Assembly (NCBI GenBank): GCA_030144725.1
Contig: JASKMD010000261.1
Coordinates: 36,001-100,000 of the forward strand
Source: Haematococcus lacustris
Lineage: Eukaryota > Chlorophyta > Chlorophyceae > Chlamydomonadales > Haematococcaceae
Direction of reading: 5' to 3'
DNA: 64,000 bases
The notes under the pieces were generated by a model. That model searched no databases and was not told the origin of the DNA. It saw only the letters and a program-made list of their open reading frames with translations. Made by a program: the position numbers and the translations under genes. Shown one piece after another: positions 43,269-55,221 of the stretch. Positions within the stretch are counted from its first letter, which is position 1. Every line of letters starts with the position of its first letter.

Positions 43269-43686
43269 GGTCACCCCGGCCATTGGCCATGCCAATCCGT
43301 GCCAGGCCTGCCGCTCGCACCACGCCCTAGTGGAGGGTACCGACACCTCAGTGGGATGCTCTGCTTGCTTGGAGGCAGGGTCAGGCAGGTCTCGCGCCAG
43401 GTGTCAAGAAGGGCCCGGGCCATGAGGGGTCCCGACCTAACCCAGGGAATCTTGCGCTTCGACCTGCGACCCACGTACGGTCGCACCCTGTTGAGCCCCA
43501 GGCTGCAGCGAGCGAGCATGTTCACATTCCGCGGGGATGGCGGGCGGAGTGATCTGGGAGGCTTCAGTCTGAAACGCGAGTTTTAGCGCGCGTGAGTTAC
43601 CGCGATAGCCTTCGCAACCCTCCACTAGGGCGTGGTGCGAGCGGCAGGCCTGGCACGGATTGGCATGGCCAATGGCCGGGGTGACC
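43269..43686. mobile_element. MITE with perfect 70-bp terminal inverted repeats
   Basis: 418 bp. The left TIR (43269-43338, starting GGTCACCCCGGCCATTGG) and right TIR (43617-43686) are exact reverse complements over 70 bases by eye. TGGG flanks both sides (43265-43268 and 43687-43690), a possible 4-bp target duplication. There is no coding capacity. A partial relative lies at 55703-55850 in the PUR-alpha gene. Confidence 0.92.
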
Positions 43687-43799
43687 TGGGTGGGTCTTGG
43701 TTTGGCTGGTGGGATTGCCTGACCAGTGGACACCAGCTTTGGGCCAACACCACATCACCTCAGAGCATTATTGGGGAGCTAGCAGTGATGACATGATAC

Positions 43800-45203
43800 A
43801 TCTTTAGGAGGAAGATTACCAGCTTCCCTCGCACCACCTGGGTATTTCTTATTCGGGGACACGTTTCTTATTCGGGGACATCTCAGGGACTCGGCAACGC
43901 TATCGAAGCGGAGTGGCCGTGATAGGGTGTACATGAGGTCGCCATCCAACTGGAGTGTCAGCAACCATTCACTGTCCGAGGAAGTGGGATTGAGGGCGAC
44001 CCCCCCCCGCTATCATGCTCCAACAATGCCCGATCTTGCTGTGGCAGCCAGCATGAGAGTGTCCGTCCATGACAACAGCTCCAGTAGCGCTAGCCGCTTC
44101 CATCACGACATGCTGTTGCTTACATCAAACACATACATACCTGATCAACTGCATGACCATCACTAGGCTCGGTTGGCATCTCAGCCAGCATGTGCATGGA
44201 AGATCTGGAGTAGAGAATGCTGATTGTGTGACCCTTGACCAAGAGTCAGGCGCTCATGCAGCAGGGCATATTATGCACACATGCATAGTCACAGGCAAGG
44301 CGAAGCAAGCTCAGATAGCAGTCTCATTCACTCGGCCATCTGAGTACTCGAGTCATGTCAGTGCTCAAATGCGTTGTGCAGAGGGAGGGAGGGAAGGGGG
44401 AGGGGCAGGCAGTGTCTGTGTACATCAGTCCCTTGCTTAAGCGTTCAGGGAAGGGAGGGACAGGTGACTGCTAGGCCCGAGCCACAGGTCAGTAGGCCGT
44501 GGGTGGTGATTAGAAGGGTGTGTATGCCATGTTTGCTGCAGCATTGCTGCGCTGTAGCAGCTTGTGGACGCGGTCAATGTGAGCGGGGGGCTCCAGGTCA
44601 CGCCCTGCCGTGCTGGAGCCAGCAAGGGCCTCCCCAATGGCTTGCCTGAACAGGCCATCTAGGCGTGTGACAGCTAGGTGGGCGTGCTGTCGTGCCTGCC
44701 AAGCCTGGGTGCGTGTGGAGGGTGGAGGCGCAGGGGACCGGGTGGAAGGCACGGGCTTGAACTCCTCCTGCAGCGTGGTCACCAGACAGGAGCAGCACGT
44801 CTTGCAGCTGCACTGCAGTCTGGGGTAGTCAGCCATGGCGACCTCCCTTGACTGCCTGGGGCTGCCCTGTTTGGAGCTGCCCTATTTTCATCACGAGGGG
44901 TCTTGCTTCAGTCTTTGGGGCTCAGCCTGCACCTGCCACAGTGCCACAGTGACCAGATGCTCATGCGCCTAGCGTCCCGATAATTGATATGTAATGGACC
45001 TCACTTCCGCCCCACTCCGGTTGCCGGCGCTCCGGTTAGATGCCAACCTGATGCACACCCCAACACAGCCACTCCGCTTGAATAATGTAACTAAATCCCT
45101 GAGATGCCCCCGAGGGCGAAACGCAAGCGCCCCGTCTCTCCCACGCGGAGTGCAGCCGGTAAGCCGAGATGCTCAACGACAGGCTAGACTCCCCCGAAGC
45201 TAA
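43800..45203. other. Region bounded by diverged inverted repeats, with one small ORF
   Basis: The segment 43850-43965 read on the minus strand and 45020-45125 on the plus strand are related (for example CCACTCCGCTT and CCCTGAGATG in both). They translate to similar text around SLRCPRxRN. This gives an inverted pair about 1.1 kb apart. Between them, a minus-strand ORF (44836-44510, 108 codons) contains CSCKTCCSCL and RLDGLFRQAIGEALAG. Part of it (44705-44775) recurs at 13945-14010 in the lipase gene. I infer an unclassified repeat or transposon. A 17-bp direct duplication, TTTCTTATTCGGGGACA, lies at about 43844-43880. Confidence 0.4.
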
Positions 45204-45236
45204 CTGACGACGCGACTCCGTGCATCAAATCCTGCC

Positions 45237-45503
45237 GTGCGTGTGCTGTGCTTTCCCGTGTCTGCAGGTGCCAGTGGCAGTGGGCAGCAAGTCCAGGGGC
45301 AGGGGCAGGCTGTCAAGGTAGTAATTGCAGAGAGGCGCCAGGTCATCAAGGCAGCTCTGCGTGGTCTTGTGGAGGCAGCCCAGCCTGACCTCAGCCCAGC
45401 TGAGGTAGACGCAGTTGTGGCAGAGGTCAACAAGCGTATGACCATGGGCAGCAAGCAGTGTGTCCTGGCAGCAGTCATGAGCCTGACAGTGTTGCCACAG
45501 TAA
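45237..45503 (+). other. Small ORF of unknown nature
   Basis: 89 codons with even amino-acid use. It has AVKVVIAERRQVIKAALRG, then DLSPAEVDAVVAEVNKRM and a Val/Leu-rich end. It may start at GTG 45237 or be an internal exon preceded by a TCTGCAG acceptor at 45266. It lies tail-to-tail with the large minus-strand gene. I recognise no domain. It could be a transposon remnant, since repeats lie directly upstream. Confidence 0.35.
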
Positions 45504-45650
45504 GACTAACACCTGCTGTCGTCAATGTGACCTGCATGAATGGTCAGCGTCCTAGAGTTATACCAAACTGATTGTAAAAGGAAGGGCTGGCTGGTCATGG
45601 CCATGTGAAGTTAGGTTCTCATGGGCGCACCTCAACTATGACTCATCTAC

Positions 45651-48600
45651 TCATGCGGCGCGGCATAGTGCATGACATGAGGCTAAACAGAGCCATTGCT
45701 CATCCTGGTGATAAGCGAAGGTAGTGCACCGTGGCCTGCCCTCCTTAGCGGAGCCACTTGCCTGCAGTGCTTCAACAAACTCGTACAGGTCCTTTCCCAC
45801 GTAGTCCCACAGTGCCCTGGCTGTGGCCACAAACACGCGGGCCTCAAGGTGCTTGCGAAGGCTGTGCAGCGCGTCACCCACACCCAGCAGCACAGGGCGC
45901 AGCAGAGCCTCCACCCACTGCTGCTGGAGCGACGCCACGCTGACCTGCAATACGAAAGACAGTGAAGGACCATCTTGACGCACCGAACGTGATGACAGAA
46001 TAATGACGGCAGGCCAAGCCAAAGGATGCGAAGCGGTTGGTACGGCTCGCCAAACATGCAACCCTTGGTGAGGGCATCCATCGCAGAGCCGAGGCAAGGC
46101 ACGCACCTGCTGTGTTGACAAGACTCCACCTTGCCGGAGCAGCGCGTCCCGGCTAGGCAGCGGCGCGCCCAATACCAGCGCGATGCTGCTGGGCTCGTAG
46201 CTGCGCAAGTGCTCCGCCAGACGGCTAGCACACGCTGAAACGCCCGCGGAGTACTGGCTGCGAAGCTCCTTGACCAGCTGCGCTAGCTGTGCTCCGATCA
46301 ACGGCCCGCCCACGTCCTCTAACAGCCCGGTCGCGCTGGGAAGCTGCTTCTCGCCGGCAGTGCGTGCAACATCATCCAAGGCCTTGCCGCGTTCGCTGCA
46401 CCAAGCCAGCAGGTTGTCTTCGAACTTGGGCACGAACCCCATGAACACGACGAGGGCGTTGAGGAGCGCGACTTCGCGCATGTACAGCTGGCACGGGGGC
46501 GGGGGCGGGGCACCGGGGGCTGGGCCACCTTGTTGACTGGACGGCAGCTGCTGTTGGAAGCCGCCAGCTGCAGTGTTGAGTTGGCCCTGAGGCCCGGGGC
46601 TGCTGTGTTGGCTGCTGGGGCCCATGCTGTACGGGCTGTTGAAGCCTGACCTGCTGTATAGATCAGGGTGTGCCTGAGGGCTGGCTGCAGCGCTGGCGCC
46701 GGGCGGCAGACCAGGGCTGTGTTGCATGCGAGCAGCTGCAGCCAGAGGGCCCAGCCCACTAGGGGCCTGGCAGCCTGCTGAGTCAGCCAGCAACATGACA
46801 GACGCCGAGCGCTGATGCTGCCCAGCCTGCCGCTGCTGCTGCTGCTGCACCTCACTGCCTGCATAAAGGTTGACTTGCCCAGCTGGCATGGCCGAGGCGG
46901 TACGCTGGTGTGACCCGCCCTGGCCCTGGCTCATGCCACTGGTGCCAGGAGGGTGCCCTGCCGTTACCCCAGCGCCCGGCCCCCTGTCACTGCCCCCAGT
47001 GCTGCTGCCGTGGCTGTTGGCGCCAGAGTTGTTCTGCGCCTGCTGGCTGTTTGCACCACGGGCCAGAGCGCTGCCACCAGCAACGCGACACAGGGTGAGC
47101 AGGGCGTTCAACACCTCCCGCAGCACACAGCACATTGCAGCTTCCAACGGCTGCCCAAAAGCGGGCCAGTGCTCCACGACCCGCTGGTAGCACCCCAGCT
47201 CCCGCTCCGCGGAGTCAAGCATGGTGGTGACCAGCGGGGCCGCAGCGCCAGGCACGGACCCTAGCAGCAGGGCGGCTGCAGGCTGCGGGTGCAGACAGGG
47301 GTGGGATGCGGTGATTGCCAAACCACCAACAGCCATTGCATGACCATCTCGACACGGTGCCGACCTCTCTGGTGGAATACAGGCTACTACCCCCTGGCTG
47401 TCCCCTCCCTGGCAACCCCTAAACCCCAGATAAATTGCATCAAGCCGCACCCCCCTGCACGGCTGCACGGCTGCGTGGCGCTTACTTTGGGCCGTCCGCC
47501 ATTGTTTGCGCCAGGGGGGCCAGGCTGCCCAGGCACGAGCTGCAAGGCTGCGCACTGCTCAATGAGACGGTGTTGGGTGGCGGCAATCCAGGTGTTGACG
47601 TGGGGCCGAAACAGCTCCAGGGCGTCCAGGTGGGCGCGCTGCTGGCCGTCATGGTTGAGGGAGGACACTTCCAAGTAGCTGGGGAGGGGCAGAGGGGGGC
47701 AGGGCAGCAGAAGCTTTACGAGGTTGTGTTGGCACCAGCAGGCAGTGTGGTCAATGGTAGCCTGTGATGCTGACGCAAGCTTGCTCTGGCTCTAAACTCA
47801 TGGCGGTACAAAAGCCTGAGTCCACTGAGCCCTGAGTGGCACCACGCAACACCACCCTGGACCCAACAGCATGGCTGTGACCTTTTTGTGACAGGGGTGT
47901 GACAGTGGTGTGAGCAGGAGAGCCCCACCATGCAGCGCTCACGTCTGCATGCGGGCTACTGACACCAGCAGGTCCACAGCCGGCTCCGTGGGCAGCAGGG
48001 GCGGGTACCATCGCAGGGTGATGCGCAGGATGCTCAGGAACTGCTGGCAGTAGAACTCCGCAGTGGCCTGGGGCAGCTCTGGGGTGGCGGGCAGGAGGCC
48101 ATCCAGGTTCTGCGGCCAGCCCAGGGTGGCCATACTGGGTGAACACGGCAGGCTGACAACAGACAGGGGCGCTCTTGTGGAGGTAGGCATTCACACATTC
48201 ATTCATTCATTCATTCAGACATTGTCTTGTCATACAATTCATTCATTCATTCAGACATTGGCCATTCATTCAGGCATTGTCTTGTCTGATGTCCTGTGGC
48301 GCCTGCTGCACCAGGTGTGGTAAGGTGGAGCCTTGGCAAGTGAGGAGTGGTGGGCAATATGTGGTGCAGTGCAGCAGGTTTCATCTGCTCTGTGGCTACC
48401 CACCCTTCGCTGCCCACTCTGGCATGACCTGCTCCGCTGCCTGACCAGGCCACTGCCGCTAGTGCGCGGTATTGGTAGGGCTGCTGCTATCAGAAGGATC
48501 CAGGAGCTAGGGCCAGGGAGCCTGATAGTAGCAGTCGCCACTAGACCATGCCACTGTACTCCTCCCATGTCCCGCATCCCGCAGCTCCCTGCTATGCCCT

Positions 48601-51600
48601 GTGAGGGGGCCTTGTGAGTATGTGTTGGGTGGCGGCGATCCAAGTGTTTACATGGGGCCGGAACACCTCCAGGGCGTCCAGGTGGGCCCTGGAGCTGTTC
48701 CGGCCGCATGTTCTGACCCTGTGAGCACAGCCCCACCTTCAGCGCCAGGGCGAAGGACAGGTCCTCCTGCATGAGCTGGCACACGTACTGCACAGAGCGG
48801 TACACCTTGACCAGCTTGGAGTCGGAGGCGTAGCCCTGTTGCTGTGCTTGCTTGCGCATGTCCCGCAGGGCCGCTTGCTCCCGCTGCTGCTGCACGATGT
48901 TCTGCCTGCGCAGGCGCAGGCATGGGATGTGGCACAGCCAAGATGGGTGCTGCGGAAACCCCTAGGAGTGCTGAACAAGCCCGATCAGCTTGGCCTGTGG
49001 GACGAACAACATGCAGTGACAGGCGGAAAGGGAAGCAACGAATGCCAAGCCCTGATGCATGCAGGGATGTTGTCTCTTTGTCTCTTTTCCATTACCACTG
49101 CTGCAGCATGCAAAGGAAAGGCATACACCAGGAAAGCCCTGATAACCAGCCACCCAGCCAAACCAGCGGTTTGCCCCTCAACCAGCCTGGCTGCACCTCA
49201 CCTGTGTTGGCGCAGCGATGTGCCTTGGAGTGCCCCGGGCTGCTCCCCTTCGGCTTCACAGGTGACCAGGTCTGACCCAGTGCCCCCTGAGCTCCCTGCT
49301 GCCTCCTGCTCCTGCTGCTCAGCTGCCACTGCCGCTGCCAGGGAGGCCAGCAGCTCGGGCTCAGCTGATTGCCACTTGGTGCGCAGCACCACCCACTGCT
49401 TGCGTGCAGCAGCCTGCCAGCGGCTGGCAAGCCAGTCATGGGCAGTGGGGCTGAGCTCGGGGGCTACCATGTGGTACAGCAGCACAGCAGTCTGCAGGCA
49501 ACACACCTGACCAGATCAACCAGGGCCTGCTTATGCCGCATATGGGTGAATACCACATAGTGCAAATGCCGATGCTGGCAAATGACCAGTCAACTATGCA
49601 TATATGCCACCTGCTGCAACCACCTGGACTGCATATTGCTGGCTGCACAAGTGAAATGGCTTGTTGCGGTTTTGGTGCAGCAGGCAGGGCACTGGCTTGG
49701 GTCATGGGGCACAGGAACACACCAACAAGATCCTTGCAACCGTGCAAGAGGGCACTTCAGCCACTCACCCGCAGCGGCTGCTCTTCTGTGGCTTCAAGAG
49801 TACCATCAGGTAGACTGCTGACCAGGCTCGGGTACATCTCAAATGCCATCTGCGACACGAGAACTGACAGGTGTGGCTGGTGAGGGTGACCCTCGCCCTG
49901 CTCTGCCCCTACTGCTCCTACCGTACCGCACTCACCCGCAGGAGCTCTTCCACGTCCCGAACAACGCGGATCATGAGAGCGGACTCTTGCGCATTAAGTT
50001 GCGCCCGGTGTCGGCTGAGGATGCCCATTTCCCGCAAGATCAAGATCAGGCATTCCTTTTGCGTCGAGGTAACGCCGGGTTGCAGCATCCACCTGAGCAC
50101 ACATCGCCCACGCTATGCGCACTGAGCAAGAGCACCAATAGCGGCCCTGTTGACCCGCGTGCCTTCCGCAGCCGCTGCAGCCCGCGACTCACTGTAGGTG
50201 GGACAGGATGCCGTAGTAGCGTCTAACGCCGTACAGCTCTGCAAAACTGTACAGCAGCCAGTGCCACGGCCCCGTGACCTCCAGCCTGTGCGATCCGCAG
50301 GACTCCGCCGCCAGCGCCGCCCGCAGCGCGCAGCGGTACGCCGCATACGCGCTCAGCTTCACGCTGCCGGTAGTCGAGCCTGCCCCCTCCAGCTCACTGT
50401 CCTGCAACTCGGCTGTTCCTAGTGCGTTGCTTCCAGGGTTGCCGTGACGGCGAGCGCCTGATGACCTGTGGCCGCTTAGGCCATCTTGTCCCATCCAGCC
50501 TCCTCCGTACGTTGCACCCACCAGCTCGTCATCATCCAGAGCCTCCGCCTGCTCCTCAGCCCAGCCCCCTGGAGCCCAGCGCTGCTGAGCCTGCAGCATG
50601 CTATTCCCGCTGCACACCAGCACCTGCACCTCCCCAATCTCCTCATGCCGCTCCATGGGAGTCAGCTTGGCAATGGCCACCACTGTTTGTGGGTCTGACC
50701 CCTGCCCACTGCTGGCTTTGCCTCCTTGCTGCTGCTGCTTACTGCGGTCAGGAGCACCAGTCGGAAAGTTGGTAGGTGCCTGTCCTCTACCTCCCGGCCA
50801 ACCGCAAGGGTTTGCCACAGGAGGCCCTGTGGAAGTTCCCCGTCTGTGCTGTGTGGCGGCCTCCAGCTGGGCTTGCATGGCCAGCTGCCACAGGCGGTGC
50901 AGCTGGATGGCACCCGCCGCCAGGGGCCCTTCTCTGCCTTTCACCTCCAGTCGAAGGCACCCAGCATCGGGCTGTGCTGCTTGCTGCTCAGGCAGCTCCA
51001 CCCACTGCTGCTGGCTGCAATCTACCACAGGTTGCCCCCTCGCATCGACTGGGCAGCGCAGCAGCTGCTGGCCATTGGGTGCTAGCAGGTACATGACCAG
51101 GTCATGCTGGCTGCCCTCACCGCTGCCGCCTGAGTTGGCACCCCCACCAGTACCCGCCCCGGCGGAACCACCTGCCGCCCCAGCCCGGCGGGAAGCCCAG
51201 CGCTTGATGCGATCCAGCATGCCGCTACCTTTCAGGGACAGCTGGCCCAGCTGTAGCCGCAGCACTGGCCCTGGAGCCTTGCCTGACTGAGGCCGGCCTC
51301 TTGCTGCCCCGCCTGCAGCTAAGCCAGGGTTGGCAAAGCCATCGTCTTCACCCGCAATGCCCTCACTGCCAGCGCCCCAGGGTGCGGCCTGGTCCCACAT
51401 GCCAGGGCCTGGACGCTGCTGCAGACTGGTGGGTCCGGAGCCCAGGGGCCGCAGGCTGGAGGGCAGTGCTGCTGCGGTGACTGCCATGCTGTCAGGGTCT
51501 TCCCAGCAGATCTCTGAAGCGCTGGGGGCGGGGCTGCTGAGGCCTCCGGACATTGTCACCGGCGCCAGCAGCAGGCTGCCAATGCCCAGGTCAGCCCGGA

Positions 51601-53206
51601 GCCTGGCAAAGCCTGCCTGGCTGAAGTGGAGGGAGTTGGGGTGGGATACATTGGCTAAGCAGACCTGCAAAGAGCGGTGGCAGGGGGAGTCTCATGCAAG
51701 CCCAGGGAGTGCTTCTAGTAGCCATGCACCGCCCACCACATTCCTACCTGCCACATGCTGTTTATGAGAGCCACATGCAACAATAGGGGGGCGGGTATAC
51801 CTGGATGCAGCCTTCGAGCGCTGCAAAGCGTGCCCAGGCATCCCGCCGGCTCATGCGGACCACCACAGGGGCCGCTGCAGGTGCCATCTGTGTCCATGGG
51901 TTGCTGGGCGGCCCCCCTCCACCTGCCTTGGCACTGGGTTGGCCTTGCCCTGGGGCGGCGCCTGGCCACCCCTGGTCCTGTGGCAGGTTTGTCTGCCAGT
52001 TCTCTGCCTGGGGTGGAGGGGGTCCTGGGGGGTTATGGTGAGGGGCAGAGTGCTGGTGGGTGGCTTGGGTTCGGGACAGGCCGGGCTGTGGCATCCGATC
52101 GGAGGAGCTGATGCTGGTGGCACCCCAGGTGTCACGTGTGTCTCTGGGAGGGGGTGGGGCGGAGGGCGGTTGGGTGCAGGCTGCAGGCTGAGCGGCCCAC
52201 AGGGAGGGCGAGCGGGACACTGGCTGCTTGGGTGCCTGGTTGTTGTATCGAGGGTGGCCTACGTGTGTGTTGCAAGGGACATAGTGGGTGACAGAGGAGG
52301 CTGTCTCTGCAGGGTCTGGTGCTGTGGGTGTGAGGTGCCTAACAAGAGCTGCAGGTGGCACAGCTGCCAGTGCACTGCACTCACCCTTTGGCCACCCATT
52401 GCTAGTGTCGCGTGGCAGCTGGTCTGTGTCATAGCCGGCATCTCTGCCATTGCTGTTGCGGCCAGGGATCTGCAGTGAGAAGCATGTGCCCAAGATGATT
52501 GGCATGTTATGAAGTAGTTGAATGCAAGCTTCACGTGCCCTGGGTGATTTTGGCCACCGACAGCTTGCGCAATGGCTCCTAAACTCATGCAGTGAGGCTG
52601 CATTCAGGCTGGCCTGATGTTTGTTGGCCTGGGCTGACAGTCACCCCCCCCGTTTGAGCTGTCATCAGCTCACAATCAGTGCATGTCAGTCATGCCAACT
52701 CTAGACCGTGGTCCCTGTTACAGGGGTCAGGCAATGGTCTAGGAGGTAGGCGGCCACGCCATGTGCATGTGCCATGTGCATGGGAACACTCCGCACAGCC
52801 CCTCAACACCACCTTGTAGTCCCGCTGGTGGTCCCAAGTGGTCCCTAGTGGTCCGACTCAAGTGGAGGCCCTAGTGAGGAACGAGGGGGCTGACACCTAC
52901 CTCAGGGTAATAGATTGGGCTGCAGACGTCATAATCTTGGGCTGGGTAGGGCTTTGGGGCATTTTGACGCCGCTGCATGCTGTTTTGGTCCTGGAGTTCT
53001 GGGCCTGCTGGCCTTGCATAGGAGTAGTCGGGCGCTCTGGCTGCTTGCCGTTGGTGCCTCCCGGGTCCAGCTGGTGGTCTGCCCTGCCCTAATTCACCCC
53101 TGGCACTATCCTGCTGTGGCAGATAGTCTACGTAATCTACAGACACATCGTCCATTGAGGCATAGCGGCAACTGTCTTCGCCAGGAAGCCAAGCATCGCC
53201 GGACAT
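45651..53206 (-). CDS. Large conserved plant/algal protein (At4g24610/At5g65440-type), function unknown
   Basis: Eleven exons join in phase on the minus strand: 53206-52901, 52469-51801, 51664-50193, 50092-49936, 49849-49769, 49491-49202, 48905-48737, 48109-47943, 47678-47486, 47282-46107 and 45944 to stop at 45651. They give roughly 1,650 residues. The start is ATG 53206 (MSGDAWLPGED). Conserved text includes RMSRRDAWARFAALEGC, GPWHWLLYSFAELYGV, RITLRWYPPLLPTEPAVD, LFRPHVNTWI and HLEARVFVATARALWDYVG. I recognise this pattern from a plant family annotated only as uncharacterised, in some databases misleadingly named pesticidal crystal protein. Low-complexity Pro/Gln/Ser inserts sit in exons 2, 3 and 10. 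The helical C-terminal half has been compared with MUN/exocyst-like tethering folds, which I cannot confirm. Intron 1 holds a solo Fanzor right end. The final exon end is less certain than the rest. Confidence 0.85.
48187..48275 (+). repeat. (ATTC)n microsatellite with longer duplicated unit
   Basis: ATTC repeats at 48197-48217, 48237-48252 and 48264-48272, each followed by CAGACATTG or CAGGCATTG. They form a compound array in an intron of the large minus-strand gene. Confidence 0.9.
52650..52898 (+). mobile_element. Solo Fanzor right end
   Basis: An apparently complete right end with no nuclease ORF attached. It has GAGCTGTCATCAGCTCAC, GGGGTCAGGCAATGG, GCCATGTGCATG and GTGGAGGCCCTAGTGAGG in the family order. 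It lies in intron 1 of the large minus-strand gene. Its 3' boundary is within about 10 bases of that intron's 5' splice site (52900-52899 on the complement). It looks like a short non-autonomous derivative, comparable to solo TnpB-mobilised ends. Confidence 0.75.
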
Positions 53207-53474
53207 GGCACGCCAGCCACTTGTAGTGTGTCACCTAGACCAGACGCGGGGCACGCACTGTCACGTCGTGGAAACAATGTTCGCAGAGCATTGCCCGGGA
53301 CGTACCTTGGACTTGTTACGGGCCTCTTTACCCATATCCTGTACACATTTGCATAAAGCTTTCACACGCAATGCGGCAGTGTAGTCCGCAGGACTGCGAT
53401 ATAGTTTGACCTCCCCTAATGTTGACTGCATGAGGGTCATGAGAATATAAGTGTTTATGGGGGGGACTAGTAAT

Positions 53475-54697
53475 CAGGTGTTCCCAACTAACAGAAAATG
53501 ACAGGAAACCGACCCTTGGCAGTAGGACGGCTGTAACTCTGCACTCACTGAGCCAAATATTATGCTAGATGATTCACAGTGTAGCCAACCCGGCCAGCTA
53601 CCTTTCACCCATCCAAAATTGATATACACTGAGTGGGCCGTGCACAACAAAGCGTCAAAGTTAGTGATTCAAATTTGAGCCGTAGCGGAGCATGCAGTCA
53701 TCGCTGCGACCGCCCGCGTCGCTTAGGCTGCTCAACATGAGCATGCGCGTCGGCGGCAGCAGTCGGATCGAAAAGCGGTTGCAGCGATGTGGCACTGAGC
53801 CCACCTCCTCCCCATACCTGGAGGGCAATGCCACAGCTCGACCACTTTGACTTACAGCATGCTACTTACTAGGTTGAGCTCCTCTCAGACATTGCTACAG
53901 ACACTCATAATCAGACAAGCCAAAAGCTCACTTTGGTCTGTGACCCCCAACTCCCTTAGCCGATCTCAGGACCGGGGCCATGCAGTCAGACACACAACTC
54001 CACACCATGACCGAATCAGGACTCGGCTCCTCTGAGAGTTACACTCCCCTACATCCCATCCACCTGCGTGCAAAGTTTCATAGCTCAACTGCCACCCCAC
54101 AGCCCCGTAGCCCTGATTCTGCTTGGAGAACATGATGTCACTTTGAAGATGTCAAACTGATAGAGGCCTGGGCTGTTTAACGTGCGGTTTGTTTCAACAA
54201 ATGCGCCAATGGGTCAAGAACAAACGTTTTATAGCCATTTTCTTGTGGGTGCAGCGGGTGCAACACAGTGATGGACACAGTGGAGGAGGGGGGGTGTAAC
54301 CCGGTGATACCTCAGTGTGCGCCGACCCAAATGGTGTATTGGGCGGAAGTGAGCACATCTATTATGTTTCATTCACCCCGTCTAGGCGCCCTGCACGCCC
54401 GGCAGGCATCGCGATGGGTGTTTGCCGGACATTCCATGTGTGCACAACCCGCTCACTGCGCTAGGTAGATGGGGTCACAGCGATGTGGCTCACCGTGCCA
54501 AGGAGACCCATATCGCCGCTGTGGTTTGTTCGCGGGCACATGTGGCAGTACGCGAGCAAAAACTCCAATGGCTTGCGCTGATGGTCAGATGACGCGCATT
54601 GGTTTGCAGCTACCAATGTGATAAACGCTATCGAAAACGATACAGTATTAAGAGAGTAGTTGCATGCATATTACCAACCCCATGTTGGGAACACCTG
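53475..54697. mobile_element. DNA transposon with 14-bp TIRs and 9-bp target duplication
   Basis: Bounded by CAGGTGTTCCCAAC (53475-53488) and its exact inverse GTTGGGAACACCTG (54684-54697). It is flanked on both sides by ACTAGTAAT (53466-53474 and 54698-54706). At 1,223 bp it has no transposase-like ORF, so it is non-autonomous. A 9-bp duplication suggests a Mutator-like superfamily. Its right half matches 27153-27755 in reverse, and its left end matches the segment ending at 1827. Confidence 0.9.
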
Positions 54698-54719
54698 ACT
54701 AGTAATCGTTGTAAGGAGC

Positions 54720-54796
54720 GCAACTCGTCTAGCCTAGTCATCTCGTCTCGACTCGTCGAGATGACGTCTCGACTCGACTAGACTAGTCAGTCTAGA
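54720..54796. repeat. CTAG/CTCG-rich palindromic array
   Basis: Dense CTAG and GACTCGTCGAG-like words, including the hairpin-forming CATCTCGTCTCGACTCGTCG near 54738. A similar CTAGATCTAGGCTAG array lies at 55424-55500, and a weaker one at 62797-62846. Two of the three directly precede a zinc-finger ORF, which suggests subterminal repeats of a hAT-like transposon. Confidence 0.7.
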
Positions 54797-54952
54797 TGGG
54801 CATGAAATGTGCATTTGACTAGCGCACCTGCTTCAGGCACTTGTATGGACGTTATGGCGCAGCTCAGATCGTTTTGCTGGCCTTGCTGGGTTGGCGGTTA
54901 AAGTTGGTTTCCCGGACATGCCCGGACATGCCCAGCAGCGCCTGAATCGCAA

Positions 54953-55221
54953 ATGGAGCCTGGGGGCCCTCTCCCGCCTCAGCCTCCCGAGCTCACCGCG
55001 CGATACAACAAGAAACTTCTGACGTTGGAGGAAATCAGCCAGGCGCACGCCAGCAGCGTGTATGCGCAGAAATACAGCATCGAGGTTGTTGGGGGCAAAA
55101 TCAAGGCGGTCTGTAATGACTGCAAAATGGTCCTCTCCTGTGGCAACCTGAGTGACTCAAGGAAGCACCAGTGCAACAAGCGGCCCCGCTCTGACCAGCA
55201 CGCTATAGCTGGTGCATGTTT
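54953..55221 (+). pseudogene. hAT-like BED zinc-finger ORF fragment (copy 1)
   Basis: A plus-strand frame from ATG 54953 (MEPGGPLPPQPPELTARYNK) encodes a helical segment, then VVGGKIKAVCNDCKMVLSCG and RKHQCNKRPR. The Cys2-His-Cys spacing is like a BED-type zinc finger, the N-terminal DNA-binding part of many hAT transposases. It corresponds to the frame at 62980-63210. No catalytic domain follows; the text loses coding character after about 55220. The flanking CTAG arrays at 54720 and 55424 may mark a small internally deleted element just upstream of the PUR-alpha exons. Confidence 0.55.
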
